Assembly: GCF_964355755.1 (NCBI RefSeq)
Contig: NC_092679.1
Coordinates: 1 to 64,000 of the forward strand
Direction of reading: 5' to 3'
Source of the DNA: Antedon mediterranea
Lineage: Eukaryota; Echinodermata; Crinoidea; Comatulida; Antedonidae
Length of the DNA stretch: 64,000 nt
This document shows positions 34,521-47,530 of this stretch, in pieces. Position 1 is the stretch's first letter. Every line of letters begins with the position of its first letter. Position numbers and translations under genes: made by a program. The notes under the pieces are model-generated. The model was not told the DNA's origin. It saw only the letters and a program-made list of their open reading frames with translations, and made no database searches.

Positions 34521-34849
34521 TCCTGCTAGCGAAACAAAAACTCACCTAAATGAATAAGATTCAACATCAAAGTTACCAACTGCAGTTCTACTTAGTATTC
34601 TGCTAGCTATAGTTTTCGTGTTTTCTTCAAGATCGTCTCGCGTCACTACTCGACTCTCTCTATGCATTGCTATCGTCGCGTTGTTGGCTGTTTGTTGAGA
34701 GAACCATCATCCACAAGATGTATCCATACAATATGAATATTTATGAGCTAACTCAGGTCAAGGGTTAAATTAAACCGGAACACGTTTGTCTTCCAGACAA
34801 ATAGCTTCCGGTTGGTTAATTTTTGCTTTAAATTACGATTTTCTCGAGT

Positions 34850-34985
34850 AAAACATTTTTTTTTTCGATCCAATTTCAGTTCAAAGTGAATAACTTTTAT
34901 GTGCAATTAAAATGGCCTATTCAACAAAAATATTAAAAAAAAAAATGTTTTCAGGGGGACAATACATCTTTAATATTAACCGTTG
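34850..34985. mobile_element. MITE fragment, tattgtccccc family
   Basis: 'aaaatggcctattcaacaaa' and 'agggggacaatacatcttta' match the 21837-21985 family. Adjacent CpG-rich sequence at 34600-34720 may be promoter but shows no exon. Confidence 0.55.
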
Positions 34986-35234
34986 TTAAGCTTACGTTTA
35001 ATTTAGCGTTAATTTATTGCACGCTCCATCATCATCCACATTAACACGCTCCACACATAAATCTGCTGATTAACTTATCGATTACCACGTGATTTAGTAC
35101 AGCAGTCTTAAATGGGCCTGTCACCTGACAACAACAAACTTGTTTTGGTTACGGTGCTTGGTTACCTTATTTTTTATACGAAAAACTGATTCGGAGAGAG
35201 TTAGACTAAGTTTTTTGTTTGTATACTTTTGAAA

Positions 35235-38200
35235 ATGGCTTCCATCCAATTACGATCATTTGATTTAGAACTCGATCCACAGAAACGAAGCATTTTCGTG
35301 ACCCAGCTGGCCGAGCCAGGGTGAGTATATTAATTAATAATAATACTACTACAGTACTTTTACTCTAGCTAGGCCTAGTACAGTAGGCCTACTAGGCTAC
35401 TTAGATACTTTTAAACTTAGTTAGAGAGGATAGCCTCTCTATCTATCTATCTATCTATCTAGTTAGACTTAGAGGCCTATATTGTAGTAGTAGGCCCTAG
35501 CTAGCCCGTATGATGGGCCTACTAAAGTAGGCCTATTTCTATTATAGGTCAATATAATATAGAACAATATATTATAATAATAGAATAAGGCTAGTCCTAG
35601 CCTATAAAATAGGCCATATGGACCATAGTATAGGCGTATGGGCCTGATCTGTATCTTAAAAAGCCTTAATTTAAATAATATAATATTTAATAATATTTCT
35701 TGATTATTATTCCTTAATATTTAGAGAGTATTTGGATTGTCACAACTGAAAATAAAAATGGTAATAATATATAATGATTGTATGTATAGGTTTGAGGAGG
35801 AAGAAGAAGAAAGGGAAGATGTTAATAGATATCCAATTGTGAAGGAGGTATGTTTTTATACGCATAAATATAAACAAGAATTATTATAAATTCTTCAATT
35901 TGTTAAATGAGTCTAATATTATAATTAGTATAGTAATAACAGCTACGTACTACTTACTACTACTACGTAACTACTACTACTACTATTGTTAATTTGTTTT
36001 ATTTTTTATAAAAAGTCAGCAGGTACACTTATTGAAACTGGTTTAAACACTGCGCAAAAGACATTACTACTTAAACGACAAGTTGAAGTAGAGAAGGTAT
36101 CAAAAGAACTCACAACTAAAAGAGATGACTTCAAAAAACGAATGGACAACTGTGATAGAAAACGAATTGAAATGCAGAAGAGACAACAGAAAGTAGGTTT
36201 TATAACACACCTGAAGAGTAGTCTGAGTATCTTTGATATTTTGTAACTTTGTGCAATTCAATCAAATGATTCCATTAAGAACTGCCTTCAAAATTTAATA
36301 ATACTCCCAATAATACTAATAGTTGAACAGCAAAATGTAATCAACAAATAAATTTGACATTTCATAGGACTGGTCTTCACGAGTAAAGTAAGCATAATTT
36401 TAATTAATAACTTATTTTCAGATGAAAGATAGGGTACACAAATTTGAAAAATTTATTGAAGATAACGAGGCAAAAAGAAGAAGAGCTATTCATAAATATC
36501 AGACTGAATTACGACTGAAAGAACAAAAAAATTATGAATTTGAGGTGTTAAAAGAACAACTAGAAGAACTGAGAAACAGGTATGTGTGTTTCTATATATT
36601 TTTAAGGGCTCTAAATGGTCAGGATAGACCACCTTAAAAAAATATGGGAATAAATGGTAGTAATAAAATAAGGACAAGCCCAATTACAGAAGTTGAAAGA
36701 AAATAAAAGAGCTATTAATTTTCATTTTACTGTATAACTGATCTTTATGCACTATATAAATTATTATTATTATTAGACATATGTCATTGTGTGATAAACT
36801 TGCACGGTACAAGAAATTTGAAGAATATTTAACAAGGGTTTTGGATGATCTACCTGAAAGTAAGTCAATATTGGTTTTTGTTAATGCATGAATAAAATGT
36901 ATGCAATGATTTGTGTACATTCAAAGCTAACATAATAATAATAAATACAAATTGAAAACAATATGAACTAGAAGGTACTCCGAGAGTACAAACCTCCGCT
37001 TACGGTAAAACAATATGAACTAGAGGGTACTCCGAGAGTACAAACCTCCGCCTACGGTAAAACAATATGAACTAGAGGGTACTCCGAGAGTACAAACCTC
37101 CGCCTACGGTAAAATTCCCCTACATAAAATGTCCCCGGAAAATATATATATATTTTTTAATTTTTTTTTTTTATTATATCTTAGTGTAAATAGGCTAACT
37201 GCACACTACAAAGTTGTGGATGAGAGTTTGGTGTAATGGTTATGTATCCAGCCTCTCACAGTTGAGATTGCTGGTTCAAGCCCTGCTGAGGTTTTTTTTT
37301 TTTTATTATTTTTTTATTTCTTTTTTTTTTTTTTGGACCTTGATCTTTGACCCTGACCCTTCAAAATTTAACCACAATTATATGATGAGTCATTGATCAC
37401 TGTGGCTAAGTCTGGTGAGAATCGGATAAAAACTGTGGTTTCTAGGCAGTAATATAGTTTTTTGTTAGTTGTGACCTTGACTTATGACCTTTTCCCCTCA
37501 AATTCGAACTCTTCCAAGCTTTTGGGGCATAGATCATTGTGGCCAAATTTGGTGAGAATCGGATAAAAACTGTGGCCTCCAGGCTGTTCACAGACACACA
37601 CACAAACATACAGGGGTTTGGCGGAGGTAATAATAATAAGTGTGTTCTATTTAGATTATCTTGAAGTGAACAATGAGTCAATGTTGACAAGTATTATGGA
37701 TCGTCATAAAACATTAACTTCAACCAACAACAATTTGATTGAAAAGGTTGCTGGTTTATATGATGGAATGGAAAATGAAAACCAGACACTAGATGACATG
37801 AAATATAACCATAACCAGAATATTTTAGTAAGTCTATGCTTATATTTTAAAACTGCTATCATTTTTTCTGTATCTTAAAAACTAAACAAGAGTAAAATAT
37901 TTACTGTATGATTTATTACAATAGGTAATAAACCGTCAATTGGCAGAGTTGCAGTCAGTCCAAGAGCAGACCGTTGTTGACACTACGCAAATGGAAGAGG
38001 TTGTGATAAATAAGCAGGATAACTTTCGTCACCAGGTAGAGTAAAAATTTAACTAAAGTAAAAAACACAAATTATGTAAGTTACATTAAGTTACTCTTGA
38101 TGAATTATGTGGAGTAACCTTTTAAGGACCTTTGTGGTTGTATAAATTCACTTTTGTGCAAATTTTAATATTGAAATCACTTGGTTGAAGTTTGTTACTT

Positions 38201-39291
38201 CAATGCCTAGAATCTTTATTTCTAAGTTTTCATTTTGACAACTAAGGATATGTTCAGACTTACGGTGTTAGGTTTGTTATCTAACACAGGCCATACGGTA
38301 ATTTGTGGCTTTAAAGGTCAAGATGTTCAAACACAATGATCAATATTCCAATGCCTTTCGTGCGAGACGTAACAATTGTCTAATGTTAATCCGCAGCCCA
38401 GTTCAGACACAAAAATATGTATACCGCTTACATAATGCTACTACCTTAACGACACAAGTCTGAACATACCCGTAATGATTTACAGACAATTGACCGATTG
38501 ATTTTAATTCAGAGCCTCTGAAGGAACTGTTAGCAATAAATAATTTATATTATGTTTAATAATAATGTATAGAGTTGGAAAAACTACAATAATGAAGAGT
38601 GAATACAATTCACATTTTGGTAAATTTTTGTTAAATTATTTTGTTAAATGTGACTAATATCTTAACCTAGAATTGCTTGGTTGGTTTGTGAAGAATAACT
38701 TTCTAGATATAAATATGTACATAGGGAATTGGTATAGATACCTTCATAACCTGCATGTTGCTATATTAATATTGTCAATTGGTGAAGGGTATGATTGCCA
38801 CTAAAAAGTTGCTTGCAAGTTCTATGCAAGTAGATGTAAAGGTGAATATACTCTTTTTGAAGTCTACATTTTTATTAATAACATGGTTTTATATAGGTAT
38901 TTATTTATCATGTGTTGACAGAGTGAATTACTAGGCAGAATCAAGATGGCCATCACAAATTTATCTGAAAGATGTTCAACATCTCCTAACCCTCAGCCAG
39001 TTCACAGGAATGATCCATTTCAGCAGCTTACACAAATTATGGTAAACAATTTCACTAAGATAAAGTTTAGTTAAAAGTGTATTTTCCAAAGATTTAATTT
39101 TTAGTTTGACAAACCTCAATGTTTTTCTTTAGGAATTTACAATAGAAAGAGTTGGAGTTGAAAAGATGGCAAGATCTAGTGACCACTGTCTTGAAAGCTG
39201 TAAAGAGGATGACGACAGAAGCAGTGGAATTAGGAGTATTGTTAAACAAAATACTGCTGCTGCTGTTAGACAGAATATGCTGTTCAAATAA
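35235..39291 (+). CDS. CCDC42/CFAP73-family coiled-coil protein (DUF4200)
   Basis: Members are axonemal or sperm-tail proteins; CFAP73 belongs to the MIA complex that modifies inner dynein arms, and CCDC42 is needed for sperm tails. Nine exons: 35235-35320, 35790-35847, 36016-36192, 36422-36579, 36777-36859, 37655-37827, 37925-38035, 38922-39041, 39133-39291. All phases agree, giving 374 aa. It starts MASIQLRSFDLELDPQKRSI. From about 50 to 290 it is almost all heptad-like helix (TLLLKRQVEVEKVSKELTTK; KFEKFIEDNEAKRRRAIHKY; LARYKKFEEYLTRVLDDLPE), then GRIKMAITNLSERC, the counterpart of 'GTIKMATLNLF' in human CCDC42. It is longer than the roughly 310-residue human proteins through N- and C-terminal tails. 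Whether it is the CCDC42 or CFAP73 orthologue cannot be decided by eye. Confidence 0.85.
35340..35660. repeat. TAGGCCTA-rich sequence in intron 1 of the coiled-coil gene
   Basis: About nine aggcct/ggcct words plus a (ctat)n stretch near 35440. Confidence 0.65.
36945..37640 (+). mobile_element. Compound repeat in intron 5, including a tRNA-derived SINE
   Basis: Three tandem 52-54-bp units (gaactagagggtactccgag ... acctccgcctacggtaaaac) at 36958-37113. Then a tRNA-like segment at about 37214-37290 with A box tggtgtaatgg and B box ggttcaagccc, followed by long T runs. Then a body with 'ttggtgagaatcggataaaa' occurring twice (about 37410 and 37550). It closes with 'ttggcggaggt', the inverse of 'acctccgcc'. 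The insert lies wholly between exons 5 and 6. Confidence 0.6.
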
Positions 39292-39294
39292 TAG

Positions 39295-39690
39295 TAATGT
39301 GCGTACGAACCATTCAGACCCTATAGGGTCATGACAAACATGTACTTAGTAATGAATATGAACCATTCAGACCCTATAGGGTCATGACTAACATGTACTT
39401 AGTAATGAATATGAACCATCCAGACCCTATAGGGTCATGACAAACATGTACTTAGTAATGAATATGAACCATCCAGACCCTATAGGGTCATGACAAACAT
39501 GTACTTAGTAATGAATATGAACCATCCAGACCATATAGGGTCATGAAAAACATGTACTTAGTAATGAATATGAACCATCCAGACCCTATAGGGTACTTAG
39601 TAATGAATATGAACCATCCAGACCCTATAGGGTACTTAGTAATGAATATGAACCATCCAGACCCTATAGGGTCATTACAAGAGAAGAAGA
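39295..39690. repeat. 53-bp minisatellite starting 5-20 bases after a stop codon
   Basis: About eight copies of gaccctatagggtcatgaca ... aatatgaaccatcca. The unit centres on the palindrome accctatagggt. Later copies lose 'catgacaaacatg' and become 39 bp. It lies in the 3' untranslated region of the coiled-coil gene. Confidence 0.9.
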
Positions 39691-39699
39691 CTAAACAGT

Positions 39700-42029
39700 G
39701 AGTCTTCAAAGTGTGTAAAATTGAGAGTAGTACAGTATCTGATACTGAAATAATGTATTAGTTTTTTGTTGAACTTCATAAGATTATACCAAGGAGAATA
39801 CCGCAACCCCTCCCTATTTAATAGTGGAGCTATACAGTAGAAATGCAACACATATCTCACCGGAAAGTTAATGAGCTTCCAATACTGAAATTCTGTACTG
39901 CTATGACTTATATAGTCAATATTTATAAATGTATTTATTGTTTATACGAGGATATTTTAATCATGCTGTGTGTATTCTATATTTATGATTATAAACATGC
40001 CATTAAAAGGTTATAAAATCATATACTTTGATATACAATTTTAGAGCAAGTATAGTGTGCTAGTGTGTGTATAATCTATTATATTTATTGTATCAATCTG
40101 CAGTGAAAAATTCTAAATGCTTTCATAAAACATCTATCTATGCTTGTACAACAAATGCAATTATTAATAGTGTTTTGCCTTCAAAAGGTATGCTTGGAGC
40201 CAAGAGTAAAGAAATGATGTATGCATTACAGTAATATCTCTACAGTATTTGGGTCTGAATTTAGTTACTGTATAAACATAAATGAGCTAAAATAAAAGAT
40301 ATAATGAAAAACCACTTTTTTGTCACTGCCTTTCTAAAGGGAAATTCAATGTAAGAAAATATATAAAAATAGTGTATAGCTACTCTAAGGAAATTCTACT
40401 AGTCTTCAAGGCCATAAAGTTGGTTTGCAGTTCCCTTTTAACTGGATTAGAAATTATCTACAAAAGCAGAGAGTTATCTATAAAGCTGCTTCATCTTATT
40501 AGCTACACGTCCGAGTGACCCAGGGCTCAATTAGGCCCATTACTGCTTCATCTTAGTAGCTACCCATCAGAGTGACCCAGGGCTCAATATGTCAGTTCTG
40601 CTGGATGTATGTGAATAAAATAAATAAAAAAAGACATCTTGTGAATTCATATGGTTTATTGTTTAAAATCAAATATATTTATGGAAGACAGTTAACAAGG
40701 TGGGTTCCCATGGCAAAATAATTCTCAGGTCCATAAACTTTCTACACCTGTCTGTTGTCCATTTAATCTTACTAATAAACTAAAGCACTTTAGGTTACTG
40801 TTACAAATTTGTTTAAATAATAAAATTGCTATACACATTAATACTTAACTACAAAATTCTAAACATACTATCATATCACAGTAAATTTAAGAGTAAATAC
40901 AAAGTATCCTACACAATTTGTTTGAAAAATATTGAACTGTATAATACCACATTATAATATTTTGTATATGGTATATTTCTGGAGAAGATTAGGCATAAGA
41001 TGTCTACAGTATGTATTATGAAAATGGTTAGGGTAATCTTTAGGCTGGAATACATAGGATGGATTTAGCAATATATATATATTTTGCTTTACATAACTGT
41101 GTATTTACATAATATTTACATGCATTCAATTTAAAACAAGTAAAAAAGTTAAATCAGATATTTAGCATACTAATGCTGGAATATGCTTTAGATGAACATG
41201 TAATAATAACAACTTGTAATAGTGTAAACACATACCACTGGTAAGTAAATATGTTCCTCCTTTTCATTAATAGGAGTGGAACCTTTGGGTAGAGAGTATA
41301 ATAAAATACATAAAACTGTACCTGCTATTTTTTGGTTTAGCTGAGATCAAATTACAATGATGTTCGGTAAACATATTGCACTGAAAAAAAGAATACAGAA
41401 TTAAAAGGAATATTTTTTAATTGAGCTCCAGATAGAATACCACTCTTATCAATCACATGTAAATATCAAATATATATATTTTGTAATGCCAAAATTATTT
41501 GTTTCATTTTTCTCTATTTGGCAGACTTCAAGGTATTGTATTATTATTAAAACATTGATTTTTACTTTGGATTGTATTAATACTACCAAATATTGATTGA
41601 TTTATTATAATTTTTGTATACAAACTATATAATTACTGATTCCTAATTGTGTTACAAATAATTACAATTTATATGTAACTGCAGTATAAATCCATGATAA
41701 AACCAGCTGTGGATAAGATGTTAATACACCATAGGAAAGTGATTTACACAGAAATGTATGCCAGTATAAACAGCATAGAGAATATGTCTAATATATTATA
41801 TTTAATTAAGCATTTTAAACCATACCAATATTTTGCCATGATTTGTTAATTTATTCTTGCTTAGATACATCAACTTGAATATCATTATCTTGTTACAGTT
41901 AAGATCATTCTGTACAAGAAGGTAAATGAACAGACCATTAAGAATTAGCACATGGTATCTTGTTCTTGTACATTCTGTACAAGAAGGTAAATGAACAGAC
42001 CATTAAGAATTAGCACATGATCTACTGTA
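39700..42029. other. AT-rich 3' flanks of two convergent genes
   Basis: Between the coiled-coil gene (plus) and SAV1 (minus). Possible polyadenylation hexamers at about 40291 (plus). Small direct duplications: 'gtgacccagggctcaat' at 40516 and 40572, and a 62-bp one at about 41908-41956 and 41970-42018. No coding sequence supported. Confidence 0.4.
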
Positions 42030-45000
42030 TCATGGTTCACTAAGAATCCTCCTTTCAATTTCTCTGTGTAGTGCTGTACGATATTCTTCATATCCCATGA
42101 CAACTTTACATAGTTCTTCTTTATACAGTCTTGTCAACATGGCTTGGTAAGTTTCTAATTGTTGTAATTGAAATAATTCCCATTTCAACTTGGAATCATG
42201 TTCTTTACTTGCTTTAGCATATATTGCTAACCATTCTGGTACCTCTGCAGATTCAAATGAGTTTGATTAACTACCAAATACAAAAATAATAATAATAATA
42301 ACCCAATCAGTGTAAATAACAACACATTTCAGAAAAAAACATTTTGTGCACATTTTCACAGCGAGTAACTCACCAATTACAGGTGAATAAACTATTTTAT
42401 AATTTATCTCATTTGAGGATTATGGAGTGGAATTGAATGAGAAACTTGTCACATACCTTTGTTAAGATATGGATTAGGCGGAACCCATCCATTAGAATCT
42501 TGTCACATACCTTGGTTAAGATATGGATTAGGCGGAACCCATCCATTAGAAACTTGTCACATACCTTGGTTAAGATATGGATTAGGCGGAACCTATCCAT
42601 TAGAAACTTGTCACATACCTTGGTTAAGATATGGATTAGGCGGAACCCATCCATTAGAAACTTGTCACATACCTTGGTTAAGATATGGATTAGGCGGAAC
42701 CCATCCATTAGAAACTTGTCACATACCTTGGTTAAGATATGGATTAGGTGGAACCCATCCATTAGAAACTTGTCACATACCTTGGTTAAGATATGGATTA
42801 GGCGGAACCCATCCATTAGAAACTTGTCACATACCTTGGTTAAGATATGGATTAGGCGGAACCTATCCATTAGAAACTTGTCACATACCTTGGTTAAGAT
42901 ATGGATTAGTCGGAACCTATCCATTAGAAACTTGTCACATACCTTGGTTAAGATATGGATTAGGCGGAACCCATCCATTAGAAACTTGTCACATACCTTG
43001 GTTAAGATATGGATTAGGCGGAACCCATCCATTAGAAACTTGTTGTTGTGAAGCCATCTGACTTGTTGGCAGCATTGGATCGGTTATAACTTGCCTACTA
43101 TGCAACACCTGTGATATATGCGTCATATTTTGAGGTGGTCTTTGCTGCTGGTACATGAACATCCTTAGAGCAGTTGGATGTTGTGATGTTACTTGCTTGG
43201 TAGCATTACTAAAAAGAGGCATAATGTTTCAGAAGTTTATTGAACTGCCTTCATTGGCACTTTTTCTGTTTTATTTATATTGTATTATACTTTGGCAACA
43301 CAAACACAACAAAAAAGCAGAAAAAAGAACAGGAGACATAACCTCTATCTACATCCCCCTTGAACAGATAAAAATAGCTGAAATGGTACTATACTACAAA
43401 AACAATAAGTTTCATATATATATATATAAACACACAGATAAAACAGGCCATCCAACCTTGTTTGTCACATGAAGCTCAATAAATAAAAACAAATGAATGA
43501 GGGAGAGAGGGAGTGTAAGTACACAGTCAACCCAGAGGATGTACCCGTGTGTTCACAATCAATATGAGTTGGTTTTAAGTGATTTACTATAAAACAGTAT
43601 AGTAAACATATATTTTATCAATTGAAAAAGATAACAAAATAAGAAAATGAAGGTTAACAATTAATAATAAATACTTTATTGAAAAGGCAAAAACCAAAAA
43701 ATGTTAACAGAACAGAACAGGAAAGAATTATAACTGAAACTTGTAGCAAACCTAAAGTCTAAAAAAGAATTATCTTGTCAAGGTTTAACAATAATTTTCA
43801 ACAATTTTCTTTCAGTTTTGTAACTTATCTCAATATCAAAATATTTTGCTATCTTTTTCTTTTCAAGTAAGTTATTCTTGTTTTTGTTGTTGTTGTTACA
43901 TTTTGTTGATATTAGTCAATTACCGTATTGTTACATTTTGTTGATATTAGTCAATTACCGTATTGTTTTTTAAGGTTAAAAGCCTTGCCAATTTGGAGTT
44001 CCCTTTTCCATAACATTTTGATGACATCTTTGTATTTATCCTTAGTTTTATGGAGTAAAACATTTTGATGACATCTTTGTATTTATCCTTAGTTTTATGG
44101 AATAAAACATTTTGATAACATCTTTGTATTTATCCTTAGTTTTATGGAATAAATTGATTTTGATTGATTGAAACACATGTTTGGAAGAAGCCGTGATAAT
44201 TTCAGAAGTGAATAAAAGTAAATATTGTGTTGAGTTTGGGTAGATATCAGAGTTGGCATGTGAGAATATGTAGTTCAATTTGTAGCATGAATGGTAATTT
44301 ATTGTGCTTACCATACATAGTAGACTCCATGCTTAGAAGACTCCACACGATCCCAACCTGGTGGTAAACCTTCTTTCTCATGTGGATGACTCCAATGAGT
44401 AGTTTTTGTGTTGTGACTGAAAGAGAGAACAAGATTTTTCTAGAACAAAGTAATTTATTTATATGATATTGATACTCTCCTTTTACAATGTAAAAATGTC
44501 ATAAAGACTCACTCAATATAATACTTGCGTCCCCGGAGGGTCCTATCTACTGTCCAGCCTAGAGGCAGTGGAGGTTCATCGGTGGTACTATATTGAGCTA
44601 GAAACAAACAAATGTAAGCAGCTTACAGTAAGTTTCAATACTACATTTGAGGTTCATAAGTTATGTTTTCCTCTCCACGTTGAGTTACAGTGGTAAGTTG
44701 CGTTAAGTTATAAAGTTAAACATATGTATTAGTCAGTGTAATACCATCAAATGTTGTAAAACTGTGACCAGCCATGTGGCAATTTTCCAGTCACTCACTG
44801 AAATGTCAATAATCTGAAATACCGTTGATGTACAACTGAGTTAACCCTTCACTTGTCATTGAATCGGTGCAACTGAATTTCGAGAGGAAAAGTAATGTGA
44901 AACAATGACCTGTTGCGAGTGAATAAATGCACACATTTAAGAGAAAGGTTGTTTAATAAACACTCAATTTAGGATAAATCTAAAGAGAGAGATTAGCAAT

Positions 45001-46856
45001 GGCAATTTGTGAACTAGATTTCATTCATCACTATGACGAATTATAGGTTATATATATTTAAATAAAGATAATTGATGGATTTAAGATATATTGATTGATT
45101 GATTTTCTCAGAATCTTTAGTTATATGACAGGATCTTGCTAACGCAAATACAATAGCCGGTATCATAATAATAATAATAAAGACATAAGTTACTTTTTAT
45201 CTAGATTTTATTATAAATCATGTGTATAATCTATTCACTAAGAAATAAAATTGAACAAACAATATGGATAATAAAAAAAAATCTCATTTCGTTTCGTTTC
45301 CCAAGGTGAGACTCGATCTCGGTACCTTGAACGCCATACTGTAGACACGAGCCCAAACCACCGAGCCATCCACAACTGACTAACAGTTGTAGAAAGATTC
45401 CTCCGTGTATTTACTATGCAGTAACCACTTTGGTGCAGATAGATTACCGCAATGAATTATAATTTTTTACAATGATGACATCTTTAAAAATTTTAAAAAA
45501 ATGATGCACTGTCAAGCTATACTTTTAACTTTAATATATGAACTCTTGAAGGAAGAAAGTTAATGTTAAGTTTGTTATTTTGGCCTACGAAAATGTCATA
45601 ATTTTTTGAATGTCGAAATAAATTTTTTTAAATTTAAAATGCAATTAATGATGACCTTATCAACTTTTGTTCTCTTAATTTCATAATAAATCATACATAT
45701 GATACATACACTTCAAGAAAATAAAATAAATAATAGAAGTTCCTGAGCATTCTGACGATCTATTAATTAAAAAATTTAGCATATTTTATTAAATATTATT
45801 AACATTTTTGATTGCTCACAGTGAAAACATAACCACATCGATTCCTGGCTATAAGGAATATACTCTGAAAAATTGACTTAGCTAGATGAAACTGATATCA
45901 GGATAATTCACAGACAAAATAGTGCTAAGGAAAGAGTAAATAAATAAATAAAGATCCTGACAGAATCAAGAAGTTCATACTTACCATTGGTAGGAAGGTG
46001 AGGTGGGTAATGAGTGCCAATGGTCTGCTGAGATGAGACAATAGATACTACTGTACATGAGAAGATGTGTATAAAGTATGAGCTACATTTGTTCATTAAA
46101 TGGAGACAAAATTGAATAATGATTGCATGTTAAAATAAATATATATAAATGCTTAACATATTCTATAAATGGTTAAAATGCTATTTAATAAGCAAAATGG
46201 AAGCAAGACTGAGATTGACTCATTGTATCCTTTTTTGTAAGTTAGATAAATCTGTAGTTACTTTCAGATTTGTTGCCTTTTAAATCAGGAACTGATCTTG
46301 CACTTTTTATGCCTTGCATGTGATTGACCGTTTGTGAATAGGCACTGTCTGCCGCCGATGATTTAAATGACTGCGATCGTTCTGCATTGGGTTTACGTAA
46401 CACCGTGACATTTTTTACACTTTCTTGTTTAACTGTAGATTGATTCCATTCAGGAGTTGTAGTTGTTGGTGTGTTACTTGGGTGGCGGGATGCTCGCTTC
46501 TGGGTTTTGGGTCCATGACGAACAACGGTGGATATGTACCCTATTAGCAAATCAACAATTACAGTGATTTTCTTTCTACCATGCCATCATTGATATGAAA
46601 ATCAATAGTATACAAATAACAAATGTTTATATGAGTGTGATAGTATAAATCATTTTAAGAGGTGAAAGGTTATATTTTCACAAGGCAACAGTAGAGTGGA
46701 AATATGTGGAGCGATTGATAGTGTACTTCTAATCAAATGACAGGAACCTATTTAAGTACCTTGAAATATAGGTAGCTGTTCTTTCTTAGTGTACTTGCCA
46801 GCTATACCACTTTCTGGTAACGGCCTGAATGCATCTTTCTTACGTGGTCTTAACAT
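42030..46856 (-). CDS. SAV1: SAV1 (Salvador): WW-WW-SARAH scaffold of the Hippo pathway
   Basis: Salvador binds the Hippo/MST kinases through its SARAH helix and promotes LATS phosphorylation, limiting YAP. Seven exons, minus strand: 46856-46760, 46540-46262, 46050-45985, 44597-44513, 44416-44312, 43208-42997, 42244-42030; phases agree, 352 aa (human 383). It starts [10 protein letters not shown] and has [13 protein letters not shown] and RHGPKTQ, like the human N-terminus. A low-complexity middle follows. WW1, about 157-187: [20 protein letters not shown] ... THWSHP. WW2, about 190-222: [19 protein letters not shown], lacking the second Trp as in human. After VPPNPY, SARAH, about 295-345: [20 protein letters not shown], then [15 protein letters not shown]. 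It ends RRILSEP. Exon 3 is the least certain. The exon 6 donor is the first of eleven tandem copies. Confidence 0.95.
42440..43038 (-). repeat. 54-bp minisatellite of SAV1 exon 6 end plus 5' splice site, 11 donors
   Basis: On the minus strand each 54-bp unit holds the exon 6 ending (encoding [12 protein letters not shown]) followed by ccaag|gtatgtgacaag. The same donor therefore recurs at 42996 and every 54 bases down to about 42456, eleven in all. The first is the real exon end: it joins in phase to exon 7. Any later donor retains GGT ATG TGA in frame, stopping before the SARAH domain. Long frames through the array on both strands are repeat artefacts. Confidence 0.95.
45301..45371 (-). tRNA. 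tRNA-like head of a SINE in SAV1 intron 3
   Basis: On the minus strand: A box TGGCTCGGTGG and a B-box-like stretch gagatcgagtctc, about 35 bases apart, followed by 'gaaacgaaacgaaatgag' and a T/A run. The spacing fits a tRNA, but stems are too degenerate to name an isotype. Read as a SINE or tRNA pseudogene. Confidence 0.5.
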
Positions 46857-46869
46857 CTTACCACAGGCA

Positions 46870-47094
46870 TAGCACTAACAAAATAACAACATCTTTAAAA
46901 GAAGAAGAGAACATTGGATTCAATTTCTTTGATGAGTGACACAACCTGGTAATATTTTAATACAAAGAAAGCACATTGTAGGAAATTGACACAAGAATGA
47001 CTAATAAAAATTGATGACAAATATTAACCAAGAGTATGAGGCCTTACAATATATACACACTTAGCCTAAAATTTAAAGGGCGGTTTCTAGTCTG
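46870..47094. other. SAV1 upstream flank, AT-rich
   Basis: Short stretch between the SAV1 start and the dispersed repeat. No TATA element in a clear position. Confidence 0.3.
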
Positions 47095-47530
47095 AGTCTT
47101 TAAAAGCCAGGTGCGGGCAAAAAATTTCTATTAATCATACATTCCAATAATTATCGATCTATATGTTCCCCTATGTTTCATAATTTTTGGGATTTTATTT
47201 GTGTTACATTAGCTTGTTGAAAATAAGCACTTTCTTATCAGTGGGGGGATAGTTCAAATTACACAATAAAATCTCTATTTTTTTGTACACAAATTTTGTA
47301 AATAGAGAGGCATTTTACAAAGCTATGAAAAATAAACGGTGTGGTAAAAAATGTTATCAGATGACTAAATATAGGTAATATAACTTGAATTTTACATTTC
47401 TGGTATTTTTATTCAACTTCAGATTTGTATTTTCATGCTATAGCAAAAATTATCCACCGTATATCCACCATCTTTTTTCACCTTCTACAGTAGGGAGTCA
47501 CCAGACATGTTATTACATTAGGTTATTACT
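47095..47530 (+). repeat. Uninterrupted copy of the repeat split at 28.9-31 kb
   Basis: Carries, without a break, both halves of the repeat found at 28861-29195 and 30821-30995, here on the plus strand. At about 47262-47276 the text 'agttcaaattacacaata' holds a single copy of the 8-base target (GTGTAATT on the minus strand) that is duplicated around the hAT-like element. Confidence 0.85.

Noticed and set aside
42409-43061. Three overlapping 200-codon ORFs on both strands
   Set aside because: All come from the 54-bp SAV1 donor array, whose length is divisible by three.
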